DNA of 47,675 nucleotides from an uncultured Prevotellaceae bacterium (GCA_937900485.1 CALCEL010000031.1:1-47675); one strand, 5' to 3'. Counted from the first letter of the stretch, positions 16,973 through 26,237 are shown. The notes: generated from the sequence alone by a model not told the origin. Made by a program: numbers and translations.

Positions 16973-17953
16973 TCATAGAGTGAGTGAGACGTTCATTATG
17001 AGTGATGAGGATGAGATGTGATACTTACCCCATGCCACTCCGACTTTCAGTCTCTTTATGCTGAGTCCGGCTCCGACATTGAACCCTGCCCAATGGCTGC
17101 TGCCGTCAGCCACCTTCATCTCGTGTGCTCTTCGGGCATTGTAGCCGAAAGCTATCCAGGAGTACCGCGTCGGAAGTATGTCCGCTCCGATACTCATGTG
17201 GCGTATCAGTGGCATGCCGTCCCAGTGTGTCAGGTCGTCGAAGGTGAATGACAACCTTATTGGAGCGTTGGAGAGACTTTTGCTGAAGCCTGCCGCCAAG
17301 TCGAAGGGCAAGCTCTCATTGGTCTCATACAGAGGGTCAACCTGACCTCCTAAGTTTATTCCAGCTATGGAGAACGAGAATCCGTTCTCCTCGTCACAGT
17401 AGTTCAGTCCGAGGTCTGCGCCTATGGCCGTGGAAGAATATTCTGCATAGTTTGACATTAGTACCTTCACGCTCACACCTCCTGACCAGTAGTCACTGAG
17501 CATATAGGCGAAGCCTCCCTGCAGTGATATGTCTTTTGCACTGAATTCTCCCAACGTTTCGCCATTGCTGTCTGTCTCCGGCATCGAACCGTAGTTCAGC
17601 ACTGTTCCGCCTGCATACCATGATGCTCTGTCATTGATGGTGCGTGAGAATGCGGCGCTCAGTTTCTTCGTGCTACTGATGTATGAGGTGATGTCCAGGT
17701 TGAGTGTCTTGTCACTAACGTTGGATAGCAGTGCCGGGTTGTTGAATGTCAGTGTCAGGTCATCATCAATCACGCTGATGTTCTGTCCGCCAAGAGCCGC
17801 CGAGTGTGCGGATATAGGTATGGACAGAAACTCATAAGCGGTGTCGCCGCTCTGAGCCATAGCGCAAAGCGGAGCAGCTGCAAGCAGTGTGCAGCAAATG
17901 TGCCTTATGTCTTTTCTTGAAATGAAGAGACGTGGTATTTTTGTTCGAATCAT
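16973..17953 (-). CDS. porQ: Type IX secretion system protein PorQ
   Basis: Outer membrane beta-barrel of the PorV/PorQ family needed for type IX secretion in Porphyromonas and relatives. It has 326 residues with a signal region ending LCAMAQ. Recognisable features are YEFLSIPISAHSAALGGQNISV near the mature N-terminus, DLTLTFNNPALL, and repeated barrel strands such as WYAGGTVLNYG, GGFAYMLSDYWSGGVSVKVL and GFNVGAGLSIKRLKVGVAWG, ending in LTL. Its position just before cmk and ispH is the same as in other Bacteroidales, which supports the name. The window also holds likely cargo: one type B and two short C-terminal sorting-like tails. Confidence 0.9.
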   Translation of the reverse strand: MIRTKIPRLFISRKDIRHICCTLLAAAPLCAMAQSGDTAYEFLSIPISAHSAALGGQNISVIDDDLTLTFNNPALLSNVSDKTLNLDITSYISSTKKLSAAFSRTINDRASWYAGGTVLNYGSMPETDSNGETLGEFSAKDISLQGGFAYMLSDYWSGGVSVKVLMSNYAEYSSTAIGADLGLNYCDEENGFSFSIAGINLGGQVDPLYETNESLPFDLAAGFSKSLSNAPIRLSFTFDDLTHWDGMPLIRHMSIGADILPTRYSWIAFGYNARRAHEMKVADGSSHWAGFNVGAGLSIKRLKVGVAWGKYHISSSSLIMNVSLTL

Positions 17954-17964
17954 GTCTGACAGTA

Positions 17965-19071
17965 CTATGTGTTTCTCAGTCCCTCGTAATAGGTGTCCAA
18001 CAGTTTCTTTGCCGCCACGAACGACGTCACCTTTCCACCCAGCACGCCAGCCTCTGTCGCTTTCAACATCTCACTAATCTTGCTGTTGTTGTAGAAATCG
18101 CTTTTCAATCGTTCGTTTACGCTCTCGTACATCCAGTATTTTGACTGTTCATTACGTCTGTATTGAAAATAGCCGTTATCCTTTACCTTGTCCACATAAT
18201 CGAACACCATCTTGAGAATCTCGTCTATACCCGTCTCGTAGAAGCCTGAGTAGCAACGCACCTCAGGAAGCACACCGCTGTCGGGCATCGGAAACAAGTG
18301 TAACGCGTTACGGAAGTGAGATGCTGCCAGTTTGGCTTTCTCCACGTTCTCACCGTCCGCCTTATTGATGACTATGCCGTCGGCAATCTCCATGATACCT
18401 CTCTTGATGCCTTGCAGCTCGTCGCCGGTTCCCGCCAACTGTATCAGCAGGAAGTAGTCCACCATGGAGTGACATGCTGTCTCGCTCTGTCCCACTCCCA
18501 CGGTCTCCACGAAGATGTGATTGTATCCTGCGGCCTCACAGAGTATTATGGTCTCCCTTGTCTTTCTCGCCACGCCGCCCAGACTTCCTGCTGTCGGACT
18601 TGGACGTATGAATGACTTCGGGTGTACAGCCAGCTTCTCCATGCGTGTCTTGTCTCCGAGTATACTTCCTTTGGTCTTCTCTGAGCTTGGGTCTATGGCG
18701 AGTACCGCCAACTTACCTCCATAGTCTCTCAGCAGATGAGTGCCAAAAGCGTCTATGCTGGTGCTCTTTCCGGCGCCGGGAACGCCGCTGATGCCGATGC
18801 GTACGCTGTTACCAGAGTAAGGAAGGCATTTCTCTATCACCTCTTGTGCCAGTGCCTGGTGGTCGGGCAACACGCTCTCGATGAGCGTCACGGCTTGACT
18901 GAGCATGGACACGTCGCCTTTCAGTATTCCCTCGACATATTCTCCGGGTGAATACAGTTGATGTCTTTTCTTCCTTATCTTTGAGAGGTAAGGATTGACG
19001 ATTGAGGGTTGGGCAACGCCTGCGTTGACCTGCAGCCCCGCATATTCAGAGGAGTTTTCAGGATGTTCCAT
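17965..19071 (-). CDS. meaB: Methylmalonyl-CoA mutase-associated GTPase MeaB
   Basis: G3E-family GTPase that loads and protects adenosylcobalamin in methylmalonyl-CoA mutase. Walker A is GVPGAGKST (residues 96-104), followed by AIDPSSEKTKGSILGDKTRM, FIRPSPTAGSLGGVARKTRE, the Walker B-like VETVGVGQSE and the base-recognition motif NKADG, all in the order of MeaB/ArgK. It has 368 residues, with an extra N-terminal tail of ~25. The mutase genes themselves are not in the window. It sits 42 nt after DUF1573 and 11 nt before porQ on the same strand. A propionate/succinate role is known for the family in Bacteroidetes. Confidence 0.93.
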   Translation of the reverse strand: MEHPENSSEYAGLQVNAGVAQPSIVNPYLSKIRKKRHQLYSPGEYVEGILKGDVSMLSQAVTLIESVLPDHQALAQEVIEKCLPYSGNSVRIGISGVPGAGKSTSIDAFGTHLLRDYGGKLAVLAIDPSSEKTKGSILGDKTRMEKLAVHPKSFIRPSPTAGSLGGVARKTRETIILCEAAGYNHIFVETVGVGQSETACHSMVDYFLLIQLAGTGDELQGIKRGIMEIADGIVINKADGENVEKAKLAASHFRNALHLFPMPDSGVLPEVRCYSGFYETGIDEILKMVFDYVDKVKDNGYFQYRRNEQSKYWMYESVNERLKSDFYNNSKISEMLKATEAGVLGGKVTSFVAAKKLLDTYYEGLRNT

Positions 19072-19113
19072 TAGCGTCTCTTTTTAGTTCTGTTATCTTT
19101 CTCTCGTCACACG

Positions 19114-20232
19114 CTATTCGAAGTGGACGTTGATTACCGCCTTCGGCATCTTAGGGTCGTCTGTTATGATGAGAACACGAGGCTGTGCCTTAGACACGCC
19201 AAGGAAGCGACTGTCGATGACAATCTTCATGTTAACACTCACTCCTGGCTCGATGACACGCTTAGGCAGACTGACCGTGATGGCTTGGTTGAACGCCTGC
19301 ACGTTTGTGATGTTCAAAGGCGCCAAACCGCGGTTTGTTATCGTCACCTGTCCTTGCATCTTGGTCTTTATGCCGACCTTACCCAGTGTGGTCTCCTTGA
19401 ATCCTATCTTGTTTGCCAGCTTGGCAATGGCTCCGTGGCTTTTCAGAGTGAGGTCTGTTGTGGACAGTGTCAGTTTTGGTGTCAGCTTTCCGCTCGTCTC
19501 AACCGGAGTGTGCGATAGCTTGACGATTGACAGTGCCATCTCATTGTCAGTGCCCACCTTATCTCCCGGATAGCGAGGTATGTATATAGAAGTCTGTGTC
19601 AGTCCAAGGTCCGGCACATCATCACCATGTGCGGTCAGTTCTATGGTACCGAAACGGTTCCTGCCGATCTTCTCCGGACTCGCCTTCATGGTGACGTACG
19701 ATGGCAGGTGCATGACCTGCAGCGTGTATGACCTGTCTCCGGCGTTGTACACGTCAAATGATACCTTGGCTGAGTCTCCGGCGTGTAAGTCCGGAAACTC
19801 TATGTTGTTTGTGCTAACGCGCACATTATCTATAATATAAGGGAACAGACTGTCCACGTTAATCTCAAGCTCAGTACTTATCACACCGAATATGCGCAGT
19901 CTCACCGGATGAGAGGATGCGTTGGTGAACACTTCGATATATCTGTCGTAGTGACCTAGCTGCTGTCCGTCGTATGTTACTTTTATCTCTCCCCATTTTC
20001 CTTTGACCACATCATCCTTGGTCCATTCAACTGAGGTACATCCGCAGCCTGGGTCAACATCCAGGACTCTCAGTGAAGTCTTTTCCTTATTGGTGAATTT
20101 GAACGTGGCAGTCACCGGACTCTTCCATAACGTCGTCCCCAATGACGCGGACTCAGATTTGAAAGAGATTTTCTGAGCCTCTGTCTGCACACAAGTCAAC
20201 ACACATGCGATTATAGCTATTATTTTCTTCAT
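19114..20232 (-). CDS. Exported DUF1573 protein
   Basis: A 372-residue protein with signal peptide MKKIIAIIACVLTCVQTEAQ (start at 20232). The N-terminal domain has the DUF1573 pattern: SLGTTLWKSPVTATFKFTNK followed by VDPGCGCTSVEW and GQLGHYDRYIEVFTN. A second half of Ig/ASPM-like beta segments follows (VSFDVYNAGDRSYTLQVMHLP; VTITNRGLAPLNITNVQAF), then DDPKMPKAVINVHFE at the end. Such domains are common in Bacteroidetes periplasmic or surface proteins; the function is unknown. It is first in the run leading to meaB, porQ, cmk and ispH, and diverges from the thiamine operon. Confidence 0.8.
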   Translation of the reverse strand: MKKIIAIIACVLTCVQTEAQKISFKSESASLGTTLWKSPVTATFKFTNKEKTSLRVLDVDPGCGCTSVEWTKDDVVKGKWGEIKVTYDGQQLGHYDRYIEVFTNASSHPVRLRIFGVISTELEINVDSLFPYIIDNVRVSTNNIEFPDLHAGDSAKVSFDVYNAGDRSYTLQVMHLPSYVTMKASPEKIGRNRFGTIELTAHGDDVPDLGLTQTSIYIPRYPGDKVGTDNEMALSIVKLSHTPVETSGKLTPKLTLSTTDLTLKSHGAIAKLANKIGFKETTLGKVGIKTKMQGQVTITNRGLAPLNITNVQAFNQAITVSLPKRVIEPGVSVNMKIVIDSRFLGVSKAQPRVLIITDDPKMPKAVINVHFE

Positions 20233-20277
20233 CTTGCCTGTCTTATATTCGTTCATATCCTTTTGCCTAAAGATTTA

Positions 20278-20285
20278 CAAAGATA
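20278..20285 (-). promoter_or_regulatory. Promoter core of the DUF1573-ispH run
   Basis: On the minus strand this reads TATCTTTG, 45 nt before the DUF1573 start; a GTTGG near 20306 could serve as the -33 box. It is the only good promoter match for the five-gene run. Confidence 0.6.
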
Positions 20286-20364
20286 TTAAGTTTTTTTCGT
20301 TATCCAACCATGTCTGGATAATAAATATTAAATGACAGAGATAACGAAAAATATTCCGAGATTA

Positions 20365-20396
20365 TTGGTTGAAGTTGAAAGAAAGTACTAACTTTG
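20365..20396 (+). promoter_or_regulatory. Promoter of the thiamine operon
   Basis: TTGG at 20365-20368, a 20-nt spacer and TAACTTTG at 20389-20396 followed by C fit the Bacteroidetes -33/-7 consensus well. Transcription would begin directly before the TPP riboswitch. Confidence 0.75.
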
Positions 20397-20411
20397 CGGC
20401 ACAAAAGTAAT

Positions 20412-20490
20412 ATTCTGGGGTGCTGAGGCAGTGTGCCAAGGCTGAGAGAATACCCATAGAACCTGATGCGGGTAATGCCGCCGGAGGAAT
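20412..20490 (+). promoter_or_regulatory. TPP riboswitch (THI element)
   Basis: All conserved parts are present in order: GGGGTGC, GGCTGAGA (20440-20447), ATACCC, GAACCTGAT, then CGGGTAATGCCG and GGAGGAAT. The first strand (ATTCT, 20412-20416) can pair with AGGAAT at the 3' end, closing helix P1. That 3' strand is also the ribosome binding site (GGAGGAA, 20482-20488), seven nt before the thiS ATG. Thiamine diphosphate binding should therefore hide the ribosome binding site, so control is probably at translation; no separate terminator is seen. Confidence 0.95.
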
Positions 20491-20495
20491 GTAAT

Positions 20496-20693
20496 ATGAA
20501 GATTAGTATCAATAACGAACAACACGAGACGCAAGCCGTCAGTCTGGCGGAGCTTGCCAGCCAATTGCAGTTGCCACAGAAGGGTGTGGCCATAGCCATC
20601 GATAATCAGTTGAAACCACGTGTGTCTTGGGGGAATGTGTTACTTCAAGAGGGAGTGCGTGTCACTATTATCAAAGCTGCATGCGGGGGGTAA
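20496..20693 (+). CDS. thiS: Sulfur carrier protein ThiS
   Basis: A 65-residue ubiquitin-like sulfur carrier for thiazole formation. It ends in ACGG: the C-terminal Gly-Gly is adenylated by ThiF and carries the thiocarboxylate used by ThiG. The ATG at 20496 follows the riboswitch ribosome binding site; the longer open frame begins inside the riboswitch and is not used. Typical features are SLAELASQLQLPQKGVAIAID and the EGVRVTIIKAACGG end. First gene of the thi operon, 4 nt before thiE. Confidence 0.95.
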   Translation: MKISINNEQHETQAVSLAELASQLQLPQKGVAIAIDNQLKPRVSWGNVLLQEGVRVTIIKAACGG

Positions 20694-20697
20694 GTCT

Positions 20698-21318
20698 ATG
20701 TTGCAGTTTATTTCCCATTATTCCGAGTGTTATAGCTATCTGGACTCTATCAGGATGGCCCTTGAGGGCGGATGCAGATGGATTCAGTTGCGTATGAAAG
20801 ATGTGTCCGACGACGTGGTGCGCCCGATCGCCGAGGAGTCTTTGTGTATGTGCCGTTCTCACGGCGCCACTTTCATCATCGATGACCGTGTGGCGCTGGT
20901 GCGTGAGCTATGCGCAGATGGCGTGCACCTTGGTAAGAACGATATGCCTGTGCGTGAGGCTCGTGAGATGTTAGGACCGGATTTCATCATCGGAGGAACC
21001 GCCAACACCTTCGAGGATTTGAGGAAGCACTACAACGACTCGGCGGATTACATCGGATGTGGTCCTTTCCGATTCACCACCACCAAGAAGAATCTAGCGC
21101 CCGTTCTGGGGCTTGACGGCTATCGTAGCATTGTGAGACGGATGGCTGAAGAGAACATAAATATTCCTGTCGTGGCTATTGGCGGAATAACGGAAGATGA
21201 TATCGCGGATATCCAAGACACGGGAATCACGGGAATAGCACTCAGCGGAGCTATTCTCAGGGCAGAAGACCCAGTCATGAAAACGAGAAAGATAATAAAT
21301 TTGATAAATCATGAGTAA
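20698..21318 (+). CDS. thiE: Thiamine phosphate synthase ThiE
   Basis: Joins HMP diphosphate and the thiazole (or its carboxylated aromatic form) to thiamine phosphate. It is a 206-residue TIM barrel. Family motifs are WIQLRMKD, FIIDDRVALVRELCADGVHLG, GGTANTFEDL (normally G-x-S), DYIGCGPFRFTTTKK and the closing VVAIGGITEDDI...GIALSGAIL. The ATG at 20698 lies 4 nt after thiS; the frame upstream overlaps thiS and is rejected. The gene overlaps thiG by 8 nt. A second, shorter ThiE/TenI homologue is encoded at 25683. Confidence 0.93.
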   Translation: MLQFISHYSECYSYLDSIRMALEGGCRWIQLRMKDVSDDVVRPIAEESLCMCRSHGATFIIDDRVALVRELCADGVHLGKNDMPVREAREMLGPDFIIGGTANTFEDLRKHYNDSADYIGCGPFRFTTTKKNLAPVLGLDGYRSIVRRMAEENINIPVVAIGGITEDDIADIQDTGITGIALSGAILRAEDPVMKTRKIINLINHE

Positions 21319-22081
21319 ATTGGTTATTGCGGGACATGAGTTCAACTCACGACTGTTTTTAGGCACGGGCAAGTTTAACGACAATGTCCTTATGGGGCGT
21401 GCTATCCAAGCCTCTGGTACGGAGATGGTTACTATTGCCATGAAAAGAGTGGAGTTAGGTGATAAGGACGATGATTTGTTGAGTCATGTCATCCAGAATA
21501 AGAACATACAACTGTTGCCGAACACTTCGGGAGTGCGTAATGCGGAGGAAGCTGTCTTTGCTGCCCAGATGGCTCGTGAGGCTTTCGGCACTAATTGGCT
21601 GAAGCTAGAGATCCATCCCGATCCTCGTTATCTGTTGCCGGATTCCGTGGAGACGCTGAAGGCTACTGAGCAGCTTGTGAAACTTGGATTTGTGGTCTTG
21701 CCGTATTGTCAGGCTGACCCTACGTTGTGTAAGCATCTCGAGGAGGCCGGTGCTGCCACTGTGATGCCGTTGGCGGCGCCTATAGGAACGAACAAAGGAT
21801 TGAGGATGAAGGATTTCCTGCGTGTCATTATCGAACAGGCTACTGTGCCAGTGGTTGTGGATGCCGGCATAGGGGCTCCAAGTCATGCCGCTGAGGCCAT
21901 GGAGATGGGAGCGGACAGTTGTCTTGTCAATACGGCGATAGCGGTAGCGGGCGACCCAGTGCTGATGGCCGACGCATTCCGTCAGGCTGTGATAGCCGGC
22001 AGACAGGCTTTCGAGGCTGGCCTGGGAGCAGTGGCGGACAGTGCAGAGGCTTCGAGTCCGTTGACCGCATTCCTTGATTAG
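21311..22081 (+). CDS. thiG: Thiazole synthase ThiG
   Basis: Forms the thiazole phosphate ring from deoxyxylulose phosphate, dehydroglycine and ThiS thiocarboxylate. It is a 256-residue TIM barrel. Diagnostic parts are SRLFLGTGKF near the N-terminus, NTSGVRNAEEAVFAAQMARE, the active-site lysine in NWLKLEIHPDP, VMPLAAPIGTNKGL and DAGIGAPSHAAEAMEMGADS, which binds phosphate. It overlaps the thiE end by 8 nt, implying coupled translation. Confidence 0.96.
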   Translation: MSKLVIAGHEFNSRLFLGTGKFNDNVLMGRAIQASGTEMVTIAMKRVELGDKDDDLLSHVIQNKNIQLLPNTSGVRNAEEAVFAAQMAREAFGTNWLKLEIHPDPRYLLPDSVETLKATEQLVKLGFVVLPYCQADPTLCKHLEEAGAATVMPLAAPIGTNKGLRMKDFLRVIIEQATVPVVVDAGIGAPSHAAEAMEMGADSCLVNTAIAVAGDPVLMADAFRQAVIAGRQAFEAGLGAVADSAEASSPLTAFLD

Positions 22082-22162
22082 TGAATAAAAGAAATGATGT
22101 TCCAAGGTGTGGGACTGTTCAAACGTAATTTAATAACTCGTCTTTTAACTATATCTATTAAC

Positions 22163-23749
22163 ATGGTAAATGATCACAAAGCTTATGCCCAGCGTGAGAA
22201 AGCATATATGCAGGGAACGTTATACCCGGATGTCAGAGTGGGTATGATAAAGGTCAACCTTACTCCCACCGTCACTCGGGACGAGCGTGGTGTCCCTCAC
22301 ACGGAGCCTAACGCTCCTGTCTACATCTATGACACAAGCGGTCCTTTCACGGATCCGGACGTCACGATAAATCTGAAGAGGGGCTTGCCGCCATTGCGTC
22401 AGCAATGGATTGACAGGCGCGCCGAGTCTGGTCAGCCTCTTACCCAGATGGCATGTGCCAAAGCGGGCATCATCACTCCGGAGATGGAGTATGTGTCGAT
22501 TCGTGAGAACATGAATTGTGAGAGTCTCGGGATAAAGACACACATCACTCCCGAGTTCGTGAGAGACGTGGTGGCTCGAGGACGAGCTGTCATTCCCGCT
22601 AACATCAACCATCCGGAGAGCGAGCCGATGATTATTGGACGTAACTTCGCCGTGAAGATCAACACTAACATTGGCAACTCGTCAACCACCTCAAGCATTG
22701 AGGAAGAGGTGGACAAGGCGGTGTGGTCGTGCAAGTGGGGTGGTGACACGTTGATGGACCTGTCCACAGGAGATAATATCCACGAGACACGCGAGTGGAT
22801 ATTGCGCAACAGTCCCGTTCCTGTCGGGACGGTTCCCATCTATCAGGCGCTGGAGAAGGTGCAGGGAAAAGTTGAGGACCTGTCGTGGGAAGTCTATCGT
22901 GACACACTGATTGAACAGTGCGAGCAGGGAGTGGACTATTTCACCATCCACGCGGGCATACGTCGGCTGAACGTACGTCTGGCGGATTATCGTCTCTGTG
23001 GCATAGTGAGTCGTGGAGGCAGCATCATGAGCAAGTGGTGTCTGATACATGACAGGGAGAGCTTCCTGTATGAACACTTCGACGACATCTGTGACATCGT
23101 GGCTCGTTACGACGTGGCGCTGTCGCTGGGTGACGGTCTGCGTCCGGGTTGTACAGCCGATGCAAATGACGCAGCCCAGTTCGCCGAGCTCGACACGATG
23201 GGCGAGCTTGTTCAGCGAGCATGGCAAAAAGACGTGCAGGCGTTCATAGAAGGACCGGGACATGTGCCGATGCATAAGATAAAGGAAAACATGGAGCGTC
23301 AGATTGTCAAATGTCACGAGGCTCCGTTCTATACTCTCGGACCTATCGTGACTGACGTGGCGCCTGGATACGATCATATAACAAGTGCCATAGGCGCGGC
23401 TCAGATAGCATGGCTTGGAACGGCTATGCTATGCTACGTCACTCCCAAAGAGCATCTTGCGTTGCCGGACAAGAATGATGTGCGGGCAGGAATCATCGCA
23501 TATAAAATAGCCGCACATGCAGCTGACTTGGCCAAGGGCCATCCAGGTGCATCTGTCCGTGACAACGCATTGTCGAAGGCTCGTTTCGAGTTTCGTTGGC
23601 GTGACCAGTTTCATCTGTCACTGGATCCTGAGCTCGCGTTGCGGTACTTTGAGGAGGCTGGTCATACGGATGGTGAGTACTGCACCATGTGTGGACCTGA
23701 CTTCTGCGCCGCAAGGCTTACGCATGACTTGAGAAAGATAAAGAAATGA
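22163..23749 (+). CDS. thiC: Phosphomethylpyrimidine synthase ThiC
   Basis: Radical-SAM enzyme converting aminoimidazole ribotide to HMP phosphate. The C-terminal CTMCGPDFC holds the CxxCx4C cluster motif typical of ThiC. Other landmarks are ANINHPESEPMIIGRNF, FTIHAGI, SRGGSIMSKWCL, SLGDGLRPGCTADAND and EGPGHVPMHKI. The ATG at 22163 starts MVNDHKAYAQREKAY and gives 528 residues. A start at 22094 would add 23 residues unlike ThiC and is less likely. There is an 81-nt gap after thiG, the largest in the operon, without a visible promoter. It overlaps thiF as ATGA. Confidence 0.95.
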   Translation: MVNDHKAYAQREKAYMQGTLYPDVRVGMIKVNLTPTVTRDERGVPHTEPNAPVYIYDTSGPFTDPDVTINLKRGLPPLRQQWIDRRAESGQPLTQMACAKAGIITPEMEYVSIRENMNCESLGIKTHITPEFVRDVVARGRAVIPANINHPESEPMIIGRNFAVKINTNIGNSSTTSSIEEEVDKAVWSCKWGGDTLMDLSTGDNIHETREWILRNSPVPVGTVPIYQALEKVQGKVEDLSWEVYRDTLIEQCEQGVDYFTIHAGIRRLNVRLADYRLCGIVSRGGSIMSKWCLIHDRESFLYEHFDDICDIVARYDVALSLGDGLRPGCTADANDAAQFAELDTMGELVQRAWQKDVQAFIEGPGHVPMHKIKENMERQIVKCHEAPFYTLGPIVTDVAPGYDHITSAIGAAQIAWLGTAMLCYVTPKEHLALPDKNDVRAGIIAYKIAAHAADLAKGHPGASVRDNALSKARFEFRWRDQFHLSLDPELALRYFEEAGHTDGEYCTMCGPDFCAARLTHDLRKIKK

Positions 23750-24549
23750 TGGAGCTTACTCGTGAACAACGTCAACGCTACAACCGTCACATCATACTCG
23801 ATGGCTTCGGAGTTGAGGCTCAGCAGCGTCTGCTGAACGCCAAGGTGTTGCTTGTGGGTGTCGGAGGACTGGGTTCTCCTGCCGCCATGTATCTGGCGGC
23901 GGCGGGTGTGGGACGTATCGGCGTCGTCGATGGTGACACGGTCAGCGTCACCAACCTGCAGCGTCAGGTGTTACACTCCACGTGTGATGTGGGATGTCCT
24001 AAGGTCGAAGTCGCTAAGGAGCGTATGCTCAGCATCAATCCGGATGTCTGCGTAGACACCTATGAGTGTTATCTCAGTGAGTCCAACGCCCTTGACCTCA
24101 TTCGCCCGTACGACTTCGTGATAGACGGCACGGACAATTTCTCCGCTAAGTACCTTGTCAACGACGCGTGTGTGTTGTCGGGAAAGTCATTTTCCATGGG
24201 TGGCATCAACCGCTACAGCGGACAGCTCATGACACACGTTCCCGGAACGGCGTGTTATCGGTGTATCTTCCCCGAGCCACCAAGAAAACAGGATGTGGAG
24301 ACTTGCGCCATGGTCGGCGTGCTGGGTCCTGTGGCAGGTATGCTTGGCACCGTGCAGGCCACTGAGTGCGTCAAGTGTCTCGCTGGTGTGGGACAGCTGC
24401 TCACTGACGCTATGCTCACTTTCGACGCTCTGTCCATGCAGTGGGAACGCTACGAGCTGAGCCGACGACAGAACTGTGAGTTGTGCGGGGACAGTCCCAC
24501 GATATGCGAACTGAAAGAATATGCGTTTCAACCTTGTAAAATGAGATAA
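23746..24549 (+). CDS. thiF: ThiS adenylyltransferase ThiF
   Basis: E1-like enzyme activating the C-terminal glycine of ThiS. It is 267 residues. The nucleotide loop is LVGVGGLGSPAAMYLAAAG; NLQRQVLH carries the arginine that contacts ATP, DGTDNFSAKYL is the loop aspartate region, and two zinc pairs are CYRC and CELC. MoeB is the nearest alternative, but position between thiC and thiH makes ThiF the better call. Its start codon overlaps the thiC stop (ATGA). Confidence 0.92.
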   Translation: MMELTREQRQRYNRHIILDGFGVEAQQRLLNAKVLLVGVGGLGSPAAMYLAAAGVGRIGVVDGDTVSVTNLQRQVLHSTCDVGCPKVEVAKERMLSINPDVCVDTYECYLSESNALDLIRPYDFVIDGTDNFSAKYLVNDACVLSGKSFSMGGINRYSGQLMTHVPGTACYRCIFPEPPRKQDVETCAMVGVLGPVAGMLGTVQATECVKCLAGVGQLLTDAMLTFDALSMQWERYELSRRQNCELCGDSPTICELKEYAFQPCKMR

Positions 24550-24552
24550 CCG

Positions 24553-25686
24553 ATGTTTTCTGAGGAATTAAAAAACATAAGCTGGGACGAGACCACCCAG
24601 CGTATCGCGTCCATGACGGACGCTGACGTCCGACGTGCGTTAGGCAAGAGCCGGTGTGACGTTAATGACTTCATGGCTCTGCTCTCGTCGGCGGCGGAGC
24701 CTTACCTCGAGCCGATGGCCCGTCTGTCACGCAGATATACCGAGGAGCGTTTCGGACGTACCATGTCCATGTTCATACCTTTATATATTACAAACTCATG
24801 TTCTAACTCATGCGTCTATTGCGGGTTCCACCGAGAGAACCCGATGGAAAGGACCATACTCACACCGGAGCAGATTGAGGATGAGTTTCGGGCCATCAAA
24901 CGCCTGTCTCCCTTCGAGAACATCTTGCTGGTCACCGGAGAGAATCCCGCCAAGGCCGGTGTTCCGTATCTCGCCAAGGCCATCGACATCGCCAAGCGTT
25001 ATTTCTCTAATGTCAAGATTGAGGTCATGCCGCTCAAGACTGAGGAGTACAAAGAACTTGCGCGTCACGGGATGAATGGCGTGATATGTTTTCAGGAGAC
25101 ATACAACCGGGAACATTACACGTCGTATCACCCTCGAGGGATGAAGAGCCGTTTCGAGTGGCGCTGTGACGGATTCGACCGTATGGGGCAGGCTGGCGTG
25201 CACTCCATCGGGATGGGTGTGCTCATCGGACTCGAGAAGGAATGGCGCACGGATGTCACGATGATGGCGTACCATCTGCGATACCTGCAGAAACACTATT
25301 GGCGCACGAAGTACTCTGTGAATTTCCCGCGTATGAGACCGGCGCAGAACGAGAGTTTCCTGCCTAACTGTTACATGACTGACCGTGAGTTGGCGCAGGC
25401 CACGTTCGCAATGCGTATCTTCGACCATGACGTCGACATATCGTATTCCACAAGGGAACCCGCGTATATCCGTGACAACATGTGTACCCTGGGCGTTACG
25501 ACGATGTCGGCGGAGAGTAAGGTGAATCCTGGCGGCTATCACACCTACCCGCAGGCTCTCGAGCAGTTCACCGTCAGTGACGAGCGCACGGCAAAGGTGG
25601 TCTGTGAGCGTTTGAAGGAGCTGGGACGTGAGCCGGTTTGGAAAGACTGGGACGCATCGTTTGACTTTTTTGGTAAGTGCGTATGA
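24553..25686 (+). CDS. thiH: 2-iminoacetate synthase ThiH
   Basis: Radical-SAM tyrosine lyase supplying dehydroglycine for the thiazole ring; this is the anaerobic alternative to ThiO. The cluster motif CSNSCVYC has Cys83, Cys87 and Cys90 (CxxxCxxC). ThiH-type surroundings include FIPLYITNSCSNSCVYCGFH split around it, ILLVTGENP, CFQETYNREHYTSYHP and SVNFPRMRPA. At 377 residues it is normal length. It lies 3 nt after thiF and overlaps the next gene as ATGA. Confidence 0.95.
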   Translation: MFSEELKNISWDETTQRIASMTDADVRRALGKSRCDVNDFMALLSSAAEPYLEPMARLSRRYTEERFGRTMSMFIPLYITNSCSNSCVYCGFHRENPMERTILTPEQIEDEFRAIKRLSPFENILLVTGENPAKAGVPYLAKAIDIAKRYFSNVKIEVMPLKTEEYKELARHGMNGVICFQETYNREHYTSYHPRGMKSRFEWRCDGFDRMGQAGVHSIGMGVLIGLEKEWRTDVTMMAYHLRYLQKHYWRTKYSVNFPRMRPAQNESFLPNCYMTDRELAQATFAMRIFDHDVDISYSTREPAYIRDNMCTLGVTTMSAESKVNPGGYHTYPQALEQFTVSDERTAKVVCERLKELGREPVWKDWDASFDFFGKCV

Positions 25687-26237
25687 TAATAGTGATTACT
25701 CGTCCGGACTTCTTCGCTGATGAGGCGGAGCGCATCGTTGGCCTCTTTGTACGAGGTGACGTGGACCTGGTGCATATACGCAAGCCGCTGGACGGTATGA
25801 GCAGGCAGGTGAACCTGCGATGCATGGAGAACCTGGTCAGGGCTTTGCCGACTGGCTTGTACGACCGGCTCGTGGTGCACGACAATTTTGAGCTGGCGGT
25901 GAGATACGGACTACGCGGCGTACATCTTAACAGACGTAACCCGGAGGCGCCAGACGGGTGGAAGGGTGCTGTGAGCATCTCGTGCCATTCGTTGGCGGAG
26001 CTGACGGAGTGCCGTCAGCATGATTATACTTATATGAGTCTCAGCCCAATCTTCGACAGTATATCCAAACAGGGCTATCGTTCGGCGTTCACGCGTGAGC
26101 AACTGGATGCGGTGCGCGCCGAAGGTATTATCGACAGACGTGTCATGGCTCTCGGCGGTGTCACGTTCGAGCGGGTGCCGGAAGTGGAGCGTATGGGATT
26201 CGGAGGTTCAATGATATTAGGTGACGCATGGAGGTAG
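25683..26237 (+). CDS. Second ThiE/TenI-like protein
   Basis: A 184-residue shortened TIM barrel of the ThiE/TenI family: MIIVITRPDFF, DLVHIRKPLDG, LVVHDNFELAVRYGLRGVHLNRRNPE, SISCHSLAEL, YMSLSPIFDSISKQGY and VMALGGVTFERV. Its loops for diphosphate binding are abbreviated compared with ThiE at 20698. Family knowledge leaves two roles: a thiazole tautomerase acting after ThiG, or a second thiamine phosphate synthase. SPIFDSISKQGY is characteristic of the TenI-like group in Bacteroidetes thi operons. The ATG at 25683 overlaps the thiH stop; a GTG six nt upstream is possible. It overlaps thiD by 10 nt. Confidence 0.85.
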   Translation: MIIVITRPDFFADEAERIVGLFVRGDVDLVHIRKPLDGMSRQVNLRCMENLVRALPTGLYDRLVVHDNFELAVRYGLRGVHLNRRNPEAPDGWKGAVSISCHSLAELTECRQHDYTYMSLSPIFDSISKQGYRSAFTREQLDAVRAEGIIDRRVMALGGVTFERVPEVERMGFGGSMILGDAWR